Below are positions 1-8,302 of a stretch of 60,621 nt of DNA, in pieces. The position numbers and the translations under genes are program-made. The stretch's first letter is position 1, and each line of letters begins with the position of its first letter. The notes below the pieces were generated by a model. It was not told the origin of the DNA. It searched no databases and saw only the letters and a program-made list of their open reading frames with translations. This DNA comes from Gracilibacillus ureilyticus (GTDB taxonomy: Bacteria; Bacillota; Bacilli; Bacillales; Amphibacillaceae), in assembly GCF_900111195.1 (NCBI RefSeq), contig NZ_FOGL01000012.1, positions 1 through 60,621 of the forward strand. Reading direction: 5' to 3'.

Positions 1-240
1 TTTGCCCCGACAAGCATAAGCGGAACCATGACGTGTCGGTCTTTGACACACCATGGGATCGCTTATGACCTCGAGGGGCAGGTCCACTGAGCTGGACAAC
101 AAAGAAAAGCGAAGTGGTCCGTTTTGCCCCGACAAGCATAAGCGGAACCATGACGTGTCGGTCTTTGACACACCATGGGATCGCTTATGACCTCGAGGGG
201 CAGGTCCACTGAGCTAGACAATAAGAAAAGCGAAGTGGAC
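1..240. repeat. Tandem repeat array 1, 122-bp unit (2 copies, open to the left)
   Basis: Two near-identical copies of a 122-bp unit begin at 1 and 123; the second has a one-base deletion and a few substitutions. Each unit can fold: in copy 1 GCCCC (4-8) pairs with GGGGC (75-79), CATAAGCG (15-22) with CGCTTATG (60-67), CCATG (26-30) with CATGG (52-56) and GTGTC (33-37) with GACAC (45-49), giving a long interrupted hairpin. A second small arm follows (CCACT 84-88 with AGTGG 113-117). The array lies just 3' of the leftward kinase-like gene. The first copy lacks only its leading bases, so the array probably continues beyond the window. No convincing protein is encoded. Confidence 0.93.
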
Positions 241-252
241 TGATGTGATGAT

Positions 253-840
253 TTATCTGTTAATAAATGACACAAGGCTTGCTACTTTTTCTTCTGTCAG
301 CTCACCTGAATTATCGAAAACAAGTATATCATCCTGGGCAATATCCCAATTAATTGTCGGCACAAAGTCAACTCGTGTTTCATACTGGTCCCAGTTCTCC
401 AGTTTCCAAGTATCTCTCACCGTACCTCGTTCCTCAATTCTCTCACGCTGCTGTTCAATATCCTGTAATGTAACAACAACCACTTTCACATCAACTTCAG
501 CTTTTGATTTTCCGCTTGCCTCAATTACTTCCTCGATCCATTCTTTGTTCTTCAATTCTGCTGTAAATGGAGAGATCATAAAAACATTCTGTCCAACCCG
601 CAAGTTTTCAATACAAATATCTTTCGTTGTATCATACTCTAAGTCACGTAAATTTTCTTTATAAAATGCCGAATCACGGTCATTAGGGTCCAGATTATTC
701 ATCTCAAGAAAACGCTCTACAAAACGGCCTCCCACTGTATCACGGTCAAGAAAAGCGCATGGAATCTGTGCTGCCACTTTCTCCGCAACGGTTGTCTTTC
801 CCGTTCCTGCTACACCAACATAAAATACTAACTTTTGCAT
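253..840 (-). CDS. P-loop kinase-like ATP-binding protein
   Basis: This 195-residue protein opens with a Walker A motif (GVAGTGKT, residues 9-16) directly after the first beta strand. An LDRDT segment (31-35) follows, in the position where small-molecule kinases of the zeta-toxin/chloramphenicol-phosphotransferase/shikimate-kinase type hold an acidic residue that contacts the substrate. That predicts a cytoplasmic ATP- or GTP-dependent kinase, substrate unknown. The start is supported by GAGGTGG four bases upstream of ATG. It stands alone: a diverging PLD gene lies on one side and repeat array 1 on the other. No antitoxin-like partner is visible, so I do not call it a toxin. The fold class is fairly certain; the reaction is not. 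Confidence 0.75.
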   Translation of the reverse strand: MQKLVFYVGVAGTGKTTVAEKVAAQIPCAFLDRDTVGGRFVERFLEMNNLDPNDRDSAFYKENLRDLEYDTTKDICIENLRVGQNVFMISPFTAELKNKEWIEEVIEASGKSKAEVDVKVVVVTLQDIEQQRERIEERGTVRDTWKLENWDQYETRVDFVPTINWDIAQDDILVFDNSGELTEEKVASLVSFINR

Positions 841-982
841 TCTACCACCTCAAATTTACTATTATGTATTCTTTCCTATGTTAACCGATTCCAGAAAAAA
901 ACGCACGGAAAAATAATCAATCTGCCAATTATAGATTCCCCTCATTTCGGGCAAGTTAATAGTACAGAAATGAGGAATGACT

Positions 983-2137
983 ATGTTATATATTTTCGGA
1001 CTGCTTATTGTCATTATCGTCATCATACTCGATTATCAGCTTGGTAAGCAAATAGCTAAAAAGAAGAATCAAAGCAAAAAATGGACCACATCATCCGATA
1101 ACGTGGATGTTTTTGCTGATGGCCAGCAGCTATTTGACCAAATGTTCGAAGATATCCAGCAGGCGAGACAATCCATTGACATACAATTCTATATCATCCG
1201 CAATGACAAGATCAGCAACCAGCTGTATTCACTGCTCATCAAGAAGCAGGCAGAAGGTGTGAAAGTAAGATTACTGACAGATTGGGCTGGAAGTATACTT
1301 TTTAAGAAAAAGTGGATGAAACAACAGTTTGAACTAAAAAAAACGAATGTGCCTAAATTCCCTTTCTTTTATCACCTTCAGCAGAGAAATCACCGGAAGG
1401 TGATGATCATTGATGAGAAAATCGCCTATGCAGGTGGATTTAATCTTGGTGATGAATATGTAGGAAAAGACATAAAGCTCGGAAAATGGCGGGATTATCA
1501 TGTGAGAATAACGGGAGCAGTTGTCGGCATATTACATCATACATTTTTAAATGACTGGAATGGCAGCAGAACTGTATTGAAAACGGAGATGATCGACGGT
1601 GATCGTGTAGATGTGTATACAACAGAGGCTGGGGTTCTGGAAGGCAATATTATCGAAATGTTCAATAGTGCCTCTCATTCCATTGAGATTGGTTCCCCTT
1701 ATTTTATTCCGACAAGGAAGGTGCTCTCTGCATTACTTGAGGCACGAAAGCGCGGGGTCAGTATAACTTTTCTGCTGCCGGAGAAAGGGGATCACTTACT
1801 GACAAAGGCTGGTGCTATGCCCTTTCTGGAGATCATTCACCATCATGGTGTGGATATATACTTGTATATGGATGGCTTTTTCCATGGTAAAGTCTTTTTT
1901 ATTGATCAGAAAATTTGTGATGTTGGTACAAGTAATTTTGATCAGCGCAGTTTTTTGCTGAATCAGGAAATAAATCTGGTTATCGATAACAGTCATCCTC
2001 TCTACAGTAAAATGAGAAGTCTGTATGAGAAGGATCTCGCTGAAAGCAAAGAGTTCACCTTACAATGGAAGAGGCAGCAGCCGCTCTGGATGAAAATGAT
2101 TACCTTTTTCACAACATTCATAAGGCCGTTTCTTTAA
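983..2137 (+). CDS. Phospholipase D-family protein, cardiolipin synthase-like
   Basis: Two HKD motifs (HxKxxxxD) mark this as a phospholipase D-superfamily enzyme: H137/K139/D144 and H301/K303/D308. Each is followed by the Gly/Asn-rich segment typical of cardiolipin synthases (GGFNLGDEY after the first, GTSNFDQRS after the second). Only one N-terminal membrane segment is visible, within residues 1-18, where canonical Cls has two, and the protein (384 residues) is about 100 residues shorter than the Cls at 46.7-48.2 kb. It probably transfers phosphatidyl groups between lipids at the membrane, but could be a related phosphodiesterase. ATG at 983 is preferred over ATG at 977, because GAGGA at 972-976 is correctly spaced only for the former. 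Confidence 0.82.
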   Translation: MLYIFGLLIVIIVIILDYQLGKQIAKKKNQSKKWTTSSDNVDVFADGQQLFDQMFEDIQQARQSIDIQFYIIRNDKISNQLYSLLIKKQAEGVKVRLLTDWAGSILFKKKWMKQQFELKKTNVPKFPFFYHLQQRNHRKVMIIDEKIAYAGGFNLGDEYVGKDIKLGKWRDYHVRITGAVVGILHHTFLNDWNGSRTVLKTEMIDGDRVDVYTTEAGVLEGNIIEMFNSASHSIEIGSPYFIPTRKVLSALLEARKRGVSITFLLPEKGDHLLTKAGAMPFLEIIHHHGVDIYLYMDGFFHGKVFFIDQKICDVGTSNFDQRSFLLNQEINLVIDNSHPLYSKMRSLYEKDLAESKEFTLQWKRQQPLWMKMITFFTTFIRPFL

Positions 2138-2152
2138 TACCATTTTTCCATT

Positions 2153-2185
2153 AAAAAAAGCCAGTGACATTGCACTAGCTTGTTT
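2153..2185. terminator. Terminator shared by two convergent genes
   Basis: AAGC-c-AGTG and CACT-a-GCTT form a short stem around acattg. An A-run on the left acts as a U-run for leftward transcripts, and a weaker T-rich tail lies to the right. It overlaps the last codons of the leftward GNAT gene. Confidence 0.6.
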
Positions 2186-2972
2186 CATATGTGTACATCA
2201 TCCAGTAGCCGATTTGTTCAAATCCAAGCCGGGCATAGATACTGCCTGCTTCCGGGTTTTCATAAAAAAGGCATAATTCTTTGCCCTCTTGTAATAGGTC
2301 AGCACAAAGTTTACTGAGGCAAGCAGTGGCATAGCCTTTTCTCTTGTAATTACTGTCTGTTCCGACTGCGACTATCATTGCGGAAGAAGTGTTCTCAGCA
2401 CTTGTCGAAGCTGTTGAGACCATTAAGCCGTCCTCCTCGATGTAATAACATCTTGCTGCACCTAATTCCATATTGCGTCTTTTTATCTCCAGATTAAATG
2501 GTTTGTCCTGGAATTCCGGAATTTGCTGCAGCAAGTGTTTCAGACGGTTAATTTCTTCGGTCTTTAATTCTTTCACACCCACATTATCTGATAACTTCAA
2601 ACGTTCGGAGGAGGTAAGTTTCACATAGAAAAGCTTCCGTTTCGTTGACAGTTTACGTATCAGATATGGCTCGATCGCTTTCGTAAAAGGTTCCAATCCT
2701 GAAAGCATGGAAAATTCGGGATCTTCATTGATAATGGCAGCAAATCCTTCTGCATTAAACGAGTCTGCTGCATAAGGGATATAATTTTTTTCATATTTTA
2801 ACAAGACTGCCTTCAACTTTCCTGATTCATCAAAATCGCCCCACAGTTTCTGAAAATCCTGCTCATATCCATATGACTCAATATCTCCAATAATAAAAAG
2901 ATTTTCTGCAGGCTTTGTTTGAATCAGTTTCTGGCATTGCAGGTCGTCTTCCATTGTCAGTTGTCTAATCAA
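2175..2972 (-). CDS. GNAT-family N-acetyltransferase
   Basis: The C-terminal half carries the acetyl-CoA binding motif of GNAT enzymes, with a VGTD strand followed by the RKGYA pyrophosphate loop (R-x-x-G-x-A type) near residue 213, and then a YARLGFEQIG segment typical of motif B. The N-terminal ~130 residues are an additional region, making the protein (265 residues) longer than a minimal GNAT. The acceptor is unknown. The start is a TTG, supported by GGGGTGAT six bases upstream; no in-frame ATG with a ribosome site is present. It lies downstream of argS, separated from it by a strong hairpin, so it is probably transcribed on its own. Confidence 0.8.
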   Translation of the reverse strand: MIRQLTMEDDLQCQKLIQTKPAENLFIIGDIESYGYEQDFQKLWGDFDESGKLKAVLLKYEKNYIPYAADSFNAEGFAAIINEDPEFSMLSGLEPFTKAIEPYLIRKLSTKRKLFYVKLTSSERLKLSDNVGVKELKTEEINRLKHLLQQIPEFQDKPFNLEIKRRNMELGAARCYYIEEDGLMVSTASTSAENTSSAMIVAVGTDSNYKRKGYATACLSKLCADLLQEGKELCLFYENPEAGSIYARLGFEQIGYWMMYTYETS

Positions 2973-3001
2973 GGTTCCATCACCCCACTGTTACAAACGA
3001 T

Positions 3002-3056
3002 AAAAAAAGATAGAGCAGTTACAGGAAATTTGTCTCCTTGTAACTCACTCTATATG
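3002..3056 (-). terminator. argS transcription terminator
   Basis: Read leftward, a long stem (AGTTACA with TGTAACT, extended by flanking AGAG/CTCT and AGGA/TCC pairs) is followed by a run of seven T residues, immediately after the argS stop codon. Confidence 0.8.
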
Positions 3057-3063
3057 TTTATCT

Positions 3064-4731
3064 TTACATGCTTTCAGGTGCTTGCACTCCGATTAGCTGT
3101 AATCCATTAGCCAATGTAATCCGGACTGCTTCCATTAGTGCAAGTCTCGCTTTTGTTTCTTCAAGATTATCTTCATTGATCACTTTCTCTGCGTTGTAAA
3201 AGCTGTGCAGGCTTGAAGCGAGATCAAAGATATATTGCGGAATGCGGTGCGGCATACGGTTTACTGCCGCATCTGCTACTACCTGTGTAAACTCACCGAG
3301 CTTCTTCAGCAAGTCTTCTGCTTTTTCCGATTGGAGCAGGCTTGCATCATAGTCCGCATAATCTATGTTCTTCTCCTTTGCCTGTTTCAGCATTGTACAA
3401 ATCCGTGCATGGGCATACTGTACATAATAAACAGGGTTATCATTCGATTGTGATCTCGCAAGGTCCATATCGAAGTCTAAATGGGAGTCTGCTGATCGCA
3501 TCACAAAGAAATATCTGATCGCATCAATGCCGACTTCCTCCATTAATTCCCGTAAGGTGACAGCTTTACCTGTCCGTTTGCTCATTTTCACCTTTTCCCC
3601 ATTTTCGAAAAGGTTGACCATTTGAATAATTTCCACTTCCAGCGTATCCGCATCATATCCCAACGCCTGGATTGCTGCGCGCATACGCGGAATATAACCA
3701 TGATGGTCTGCACCCCAAATGTTAATCAATTTATCGAATCCGCGGTCTAATTTATTTTTATGATAAGCAATATCTGGTGACAAATAAGTATAGGAACCGT
3801 CCTGTTTTACAAGTACCCGATCTTTATCATCATCAAAGTCAGTTGTGCGGAACCATGTGGCACCATCTTTTTCATAAATATAGCCTTTCTCACGCAATAA
3901 TTCGATGGCAGGGACAATTCTTTCTTCTTCATATAAAGAAGTCTCAGAGAACCAGTTATCAAAAGTAACACGGAACTGCTTTAAATCTTCAGCAAGCTTA
4001 TCTAGCTCATACTTCAGCCCGTATTCACGGAAAAATGCATGCTGCTCTGTCTGCGACTTATTAAGCAGTTCTTCACCATGCTCCTCTGCTAACTTTTTCC
4101 CGATTCCGATAATATCTGCACCGTGATAGCCATCTTCCGGCATCTGGAAATCTTTCCCTAGCGCCTGATTGTAGCGCGCCTCCACAGATAATGCTAAATT
4201 ATTAATTTGGTTTCCGGCATCATTAATATAATATTCGCGAGATACGACAAAGCCTGCTTTCTGAAGAATATTACATAAACTGTCACCAACAGATGCCCCG
4301 CGCGCATGTCCGAGGTGAAGGTCACCGGTTGGATTCGCTGAAACGAATTCCACCTGGATTTTCTCTCCATTGCCAGTATTAGATGAACCATATGCTTCCT
4401 GCTGCTCCAAAATGGTTGGAATGAGGTTTGTTAAATACTGGTTATTCATAAAGAAGTTAATGAAACCAGGACCGGCAATGTCGACACTTTTAATGGATGC
4501 TTTGGAATGATCAAGGCTTGCCACAATCTCATCCGCAATTTGACGGGGCGCTTTTTTTGCCACACGTGCTAACTGCATCGCAACATTTGTTGCATAATCT
4601 CCATGTGCTTTATCTTTCGGCTGTTCCAGAATTATGGCAGGAATTTCGTCTTCTGAAGCTAATTTGGCATCAAGCACAGCCTGTTTAATTGCCTGCTTCA
4701 GATTTTCCTGCATCTCTTGCATGACATTCAT
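3064..4731 (-). CDS. argS: Arginyl-tRNA synthetase
   Basis: Class I aminoacyl-tRNA synthetase of 555 residues, the usual bacterial ArgRS length. It shows an N-terminal Add1-type tRNA-binding domain, the HIGH-type signature HLGH inside [15 protein letters not shown] near residue 138, the KMSK signature ([11 protein letters not shown]), and an alpha-helical DALR anticodon-binding domain at the C-terminus (HSFYNAEKV, ending in GVQAPESM). It charges tRNA-Arg with arginine in the cytoplasm. The ATG is preceded by GGAGG at good spacing. It follows ywiB by 13 bp, as in B. subtilis, and ends at a strong terminator. No T-box leader is visible upstream. Confidence 0.97.
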   Translation of the reverse strand: MNVMQEMQENLKQAIKQAVLDAKLASEDEIPAIILEQPKDKAHGDYATNVAMQLARVAKKAPRQIADEIVASLDHSKASIKSVDIAGPGFINFFMNNQYLTNLIPTILEQQEAYGSSNTGNGEKIQVEFVSANPTGDLHLGHARGASVGDSLCNILQKAGFVVSREYYINDAGNQINNLALSVEARYNQALGKDFQMPEDGYHGADIIGIGKKLAEEHGEELLNKSQTEQHAFFREYGLKYELDKLAEDLKQFRVTFDNWFSETSLYEEERIVPAIELLREKGYIYEKDGATWFRTTDFDDDKDRVLVKQDGSYTYLSPDIAYHKNKLDRGFDKLINIWGADHHGYIPRMRAAIQALGYDADTLEVEIIQMVNLFENGEKVKMSKRTGKAVTLRELMEEVGIDAIRYFFVMRSADSHLDFDMDLARSQSNDNPVYYVQYAHARICTMLKQAKEKNIDYADYDASLLQSEKAEDLLKKLGEFTQVVADAAVNRMPHRIPQYIFDLASSLHSFYNAEKVINEDNLEETKARLALMEAVRITLANGLQLIGVQAPESM

Positions 4732-4744
4732 ATAAATACCTCCG

Positions 4745-5176
4745 TTATGGTTGTTTTTTCAGAACAATAGTTAAACTGTGCCTTCTTGGCTTATCTCCAT
4801 TGAGGCTTGTCGAATAACTGATAAACAATTTGCCTTGTTTCTGATTCTCAGGCGGCTGATAAATAATCTGATCCGTCGTTGTCTCCATATGTATTGTACC
4901 GAATTCATGACGATATACATTTTCGGTTATTTGTTTCTTAATAAATTTCTGAAGCATGGATACCGCTCCAGACCGTTTCACACTTACACTGTCTGGCTTA
5001 ATCGTAATAAATGAGTGGATCTGTTCCTCATTTTCGTTAGATTCACTAAATGTCAGGATGGAAGTCGTTTCTTTTTCAAGAAGCTGCCCCTGCTCTTCTA
5101 CTATGGTGACATCTTTTTTGCCAAGATCATTGATTTCCATCGTCATTTTTATGGAAACAGGGCTTTTTTCTGTCAT
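4745..5176 (-). CDS. ywiB: YwiB family (DUF1934) beta-barrel protein
   Basis: This 143-residue protein resembles B. subtilis YwiB, the conserved partner directly upstream of argS. It is predicted to be a small lipocalin-like beta-barrel (alternating short strands, for example [12 protein letters not shown] and [10 protein letters not shown]), with no signal peptide or catalytic motif; its function is unknown. I chose ATG at 5176 (MTEKSPVS): AGAGGA lies about ten bases upstream, and longer readings would overlap the end of the upstream AimR-like gene. It is presumably co-transcribed with argS. Confidence 0.88.
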   Translation of the reverse strand: MTEKSPVSIKMTMEINDLGKKDVTIVEEQGQLLEKETTSILTFSESNENEEQIHSFITIKPDSVSVKRSGAVSMLQKFIKKQITENVYRHEFGTIHMETTTDQIIYQPPENQKQGKLFISYSTSLNGDKPRRHSLTIVLKKQP

Positions 5177-5192
5177 CTTGTCATCATCCTCT

Positions 5193-6242
5193 TTATTGGT
5201 CAAGTGCATTTAATACATGTAGCGGTAAGCGTGCATAAAAATAATCGTCCCGCTCATCAATAAAACGTCTGTATGCCGTTTGAAGTAATTGTTTATCTTT
5301 CCTTGCTGCACCTAAATAATATTGCTGGAACGGTGTCAGTTTTGGAAAGTCCTCCAATATTCTGATACATTCCTCATACTCACCATTTGCCAGAGCCTGA
5401 TGAGCTATTTCTGCCTTATCCTCTGTACAAATTCCATCAGTTATCTGATAGTGGGATGAAATAAATGGAACTGTGTAGTTTTTCAATCCGTAAATTGCGC
5501 GCTCGTCCTGGATATTGTGGGCAATTTCGATGGCAAAATATGCATGTTGAATGGCCTGGTCATAGCTTTCAAATAAATAGGTTTGGGCCAATATATTGTG
5601 GAGATCTATTTTCTTTCTTTTATTATCCGTATCTGCAAGCAGTCTGTAGCCATACTTGCGGGCGAGAATCACTTCATTCCGTTTCCAATGGTAGATGAGA
5701 AGAGACTCTGTTAATCTTTCTTCAAATAATTGCTGTAATAACGGGTCCTGTAAATGTTCGATCCGCTGCTTTACACGCTCCGTAAACGTTCCGATTTTTC
5801 CATACTGGTGCATATCAAAGTAACAGTAAATATGCAGTAAATCCTTTAATATTAGAAAAGCATCATCCTCAGATGAAGACTTGATACGATTTATTTCTTT
5901 CAGATAATGTACCGGCGCATCAGGTTTTAATTGCTTTTTCGGCAATGTTTTTCTCTCATACATTAATTGATAGACAATTGCCCTGCTTCGGTTAGATATA
6001 TTAATGGACGTACGGTTTTTTTCTATTAACCGGGATAACTCATTGAATAGCCCGTTCGTATATAAAAATTCCATTGCCACCCGCTGGTTCTCTTCACTTT
6101 TGCAATAAAGCGACAGCTGGCGCAGTGATTCCAGTTCATCCGGTCTGCCTTTTAAATGCTGATAAACAACGTACAGCGGCAGCTCTGCTTCACTTTCAAA
6201 AAACAGTTTAACGATATGATTGCATGCCCGTTCTTGTCCCAT
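5193..6242 (-). CDS. AimR-like TPR protein (arbitrium receptor family), chromosomal
   Basis: A 349-residue all-helical repeat protein. As I recall phage AimR sequences, the body follows them segment by segment: a YCKSEENQRVAMEFL stretch, ARKYGYRLL followed by YLFESYDQAI, and a C-terminal ALANGEYEECIRIL then YYLGA-type helices. AimR proteins bind a short peptide through TPR repeats and DNA through an N-terminal helix-turn-helix. Here the part before the YCK segment is roughly 20 residues shorter than in phage AimR, so the DNA-binding domain is reduced or altered. No AimP-like peptide gene lies next to it, and there are no phage genes; its neighbours are speB and ywiB-argS. The start is at MGQERACN, with AGGGGA eight bases upstream. 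Family placement is by eye and moderately sure; the role is unknown. Confidence 0.62.
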   Translation of the reverse strand: MGQERACNHIVKLFFESEAELPLYVVYQHLKGRPDELESLRQLSLYCKSEENQRVAMEFLYTNGLFNELSRLIEKNRTSINISNRSRAIVYQLMYERKTLPKKQLKPDAPVHYLKEINRIKSSSEDDAFLILKDLLHIYCYFDMHQYGKIGTFTERVKQRIEHLQDPLLQQLFEERLTESLLIYHWKRNEVILARKYGYRLLADTDNKRKKIDLHNILAQTYLFESYDQAIQHAYFAIEIAHNIQDERAIYGLKNYTVPFISSHYQITDGICTEDKAEIAHQALANGEYEECIRILEDFPKLTPFQQYYLGAARKDKQLLQTAYRRFIDERDDYFYARLPLHVLNALDQ

Positions 6243-6359
6243 ACTGTAATATCCCCTATTTTCTTTTTCTTTGAACATATTCTATCATAATTTATGACAG
6301 AGTTGCACAGATACATGAGAAAACAGGGGAATATTCATGATATAGCTTGTATAACAGGA

Positions 6360-7235
6360 TTATTTTTTAACCCATCCCAATAAAATTTCACGAACAAATT
6401 TACTCGCTGCAATGGGTGTTTTCTCCGTTGGGTCGTAAACTGGTGCTACTTCCACGATGTCTGCTCCAACTACTTTTACATCAGACCCTGCAATTAAGTG
6501 GATTGCCTCAAGCAATTCCTTGGAAGATATGCCTCCCGCTTCTGCTGTCCCTGTACCAGGTGCAAAAGCCGGGTCGAGTACATCGATATCAATCGTTACA
6601 TATACTGGACGGCCTGCTAATTTCGGCAGGACTTCTGCTAATGGTTTAGCCACTTCATATCTCGCCATATACATTCCGCTGTCTTTGGCATACTGAAATT
6701 CCTCCCGCATCCCTGACCGAATTCCAAAAGAAAAGACATTTTCTGCACCGTAATTCTCACAAACTTTTCGAATTGGTGTCGAGTGGGACAGGACCTCACC
6801 TTCATATTCCACACGCAAGTCTGCATGTGCATCAATATGAATGACAGCCATATCCGGGTATTTTTCAAACATTACTTCTAATACCGGCCAGCTTACAAGA
6901 TGTTCACCACCTAAACCTAATGGAAACTTGTCCTTTGCAACAATCTGGCGGATATAGTCGCGAATCATCTCTAAGCTGCGTTCAGCATTACCAAAAGGCA
7001 ATGGGATATCCCCTGCATCAAAATAGTTCACTTCCTCTAAATGACGGTCAAGGTATGGACTATATTCTTCTAACCCAATCGAAGCTTCACGTATCCTGTT
7101 CGGTCCAAAACGGGAACCAGGACGGAAACTAACCGTCCAATCCATCGGCATGCCGTAAATAATTGCATCAGCATCCTCATAGGCAGGACGTGACATGATA
7201 AATACTTTTCCAGAATAAGCTTCATCAAATCTCAT
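6360..7235 (-). CDS. speB: Agmatinase
   Basis: Ureohydrolase of 291 residues with the binuclear Mn-binding motifs of the arginase/agmatinase family: GGEH, DAHADL, and SIDIDVLDPAFAPG-type residues split across VTIDIDVLDP and FAPGTGTAEAGG. It hydrolyses agmatine to putrescine and urea. It sits 12 bp behind speE in the same direction, giving the usual spermidine synthase-agmatinase operon of Bacillus, so the two probably act in one pathway from arginine via agmatine to spermidine. The ATG is preceded by GGAGGGG. Confidence 0.95.
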   Translation of the reverse strand: MRFDEAYSGKVFIMSRPAYEDADAIIYGMPMDWTVSFRPGSRFGPNRIREASIGLEEYSPYLDRHLEEVNYFDAGDIPLPFGNAERSLEMIRDYIRQIVAKDKFPLGLGGEHLVSWPVLEVMFEKYPDMAVIHIDAHADLRVEYEGEVLSHSTPIRKVCENYGAENVFSFGIRSGMREEFQYAKDSGMYMARYEVAKPLAEVLPKLAGRPVYVTIDIDVLDPAFAPGTGTAEAGGISSKELLEAIHLIAGSDVKVVGADIVEVAPVYDPTEKTPIAASKFVREILLGWVKK

Positions 7236-7247
7236 GCCATTCCCCTC

Positions 7248-8078
7248 CTATTTCTTCGTTAAATCTTCGACAAATTTAGGTAATACAAAACTGGCAAAAT
7301 GTAATGAACTCGTATAATATTTTGTATCTAATTCAAAAAAGCGTTCCTCTTTAACCTTCAGCGGGTCGTGAATTTTACTTCCTAATGTAAATGTCCATAA
7401 ACCACTTGGATATGTCGGAATGTTTGCAGTATACAGTTTTGTAACAGGGAAAATTTCCGCAACATCTTTGTAAACCTGACGAATCAAGTCTGACTTAAAC
7501 CAGGGATTGTCTGTCTGCGCAACAAAAATACCGTCATCTTTCAATGCTTTTGCTATCCCTGAATAGAATCCTCTTGTAAACAAGTTTACGGCAGGTCCTA
7601 CAGGTTCTGTGGAGTCAACCATTATTACATCATACGCTTTTTCACTTTCCGCAATATGCATGAAACCATCTGCTACACGCACCTCTACTCGCGGATTATC
7701 CAGCTCTCCGGCAATTGATGGTAAGTATTTTTTCGAATACTCAATTACCTTCCCATCAATTTCCACCAACACTGCTTTTTCGACCGATTTGTGTTTTAAC
7801 ACTTCCCTGATAACTCCGCCATCTCCTCCACCAACGACAAGGACATGTTTCGGATTAGGATGGGTAAATAATGGGACATGTGCCACCATTTCGTGGTATA
7901 CAAATTCATCCTTTTCTGTTGTCATCACCATATCATCGAGTAACAGCATATTGCCCCACTCAGCTGTTTCCACCATATCCAGTTTCTGAAAGTCCGTCTG
8001 TTCTGTGTGATATGTACGATTTACTTTTGCTGTAATACCAAAATTTTCTGTCTGTTTTTCTGTGAACCATAATCCCAT
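7248..8078 (-). CDS. speE: Spermidine synthase (polyamine aminopropyltransferase)
   Basis: Rossmann-fold aminopropyltransferase that moves the aminopropyl group of decarboxylated S-adenosylmethionine to putrescine. The signature [18 protein letters not shown] and the catalytic region [11 protein letters not shown] are present. ATG at 8078 ([14 protein letters not shown]) gives 276 residues, the B. subtilis SpeE length, and has GGGAGA about ten bases upstream; a longer reading to 8096 would place the start inside that ribosome site. It is the first gene of the speE-speB operon, divergent from pbpG as in B. subtilis. No SAM decarboxylase gene is visible in this window. Confidence 0.95.
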   Translation of the reverse strand: MGLWFTEKQTENFGITAKVNRTYHTEQTDFQKLDMVETAEWGNMLLLDDMVMTTEKDEFVYHEMVAHVPLFTHPNPKHVLVVGGGDGGVIREVLKHKSVEKAVLVEIDGKVIEYSKKYLPSIAGELDNPRVEVRVADGFMHIAESEKAYDVIMVDSTEPVGPAVNLFTRGFYSGIAKALKDDGIFVAQTDNPWFKSDLIRQVYKDVAEIFPVTKLYTANIPTYPSGLWTFTLGSKIHDPLKVKEERFFELDTKYYTSSLHFASFVLPKFVEDLTKK

Positions 8079-8302
8079 TTTTTTATCTTCTCCCATCTGT
8101 CTTCAATATTTATAGTACATGCATTATTTTTTATTTTATATAGTGTAAACAATACTATTCTAGAGATTTTTTACAAAAAATCAAGTATTTCTTTTCCACA
8201 TGTTTATTATGCCAAGTTTTTTCCCATAATACGAATAAAGTGAGACTTTTGATCAATTGATCATTATTTCCTGGATAAAGCAAAAAACGGGAGGAAACAA
8301 GC

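Noticed and set aside
63-275. 70-residue open frame within array 1
   Set aside because: It consists of the repeat unit read through, has no ribosome site and overlaps the kinase gene's end.
5193-6242. Prophage or arbitrium lysogeny module
   Set aside because: No integrase, repressor, structural gene or AimP-like peptide gene is found within many kilobases; neighbours are core metabolic genes.
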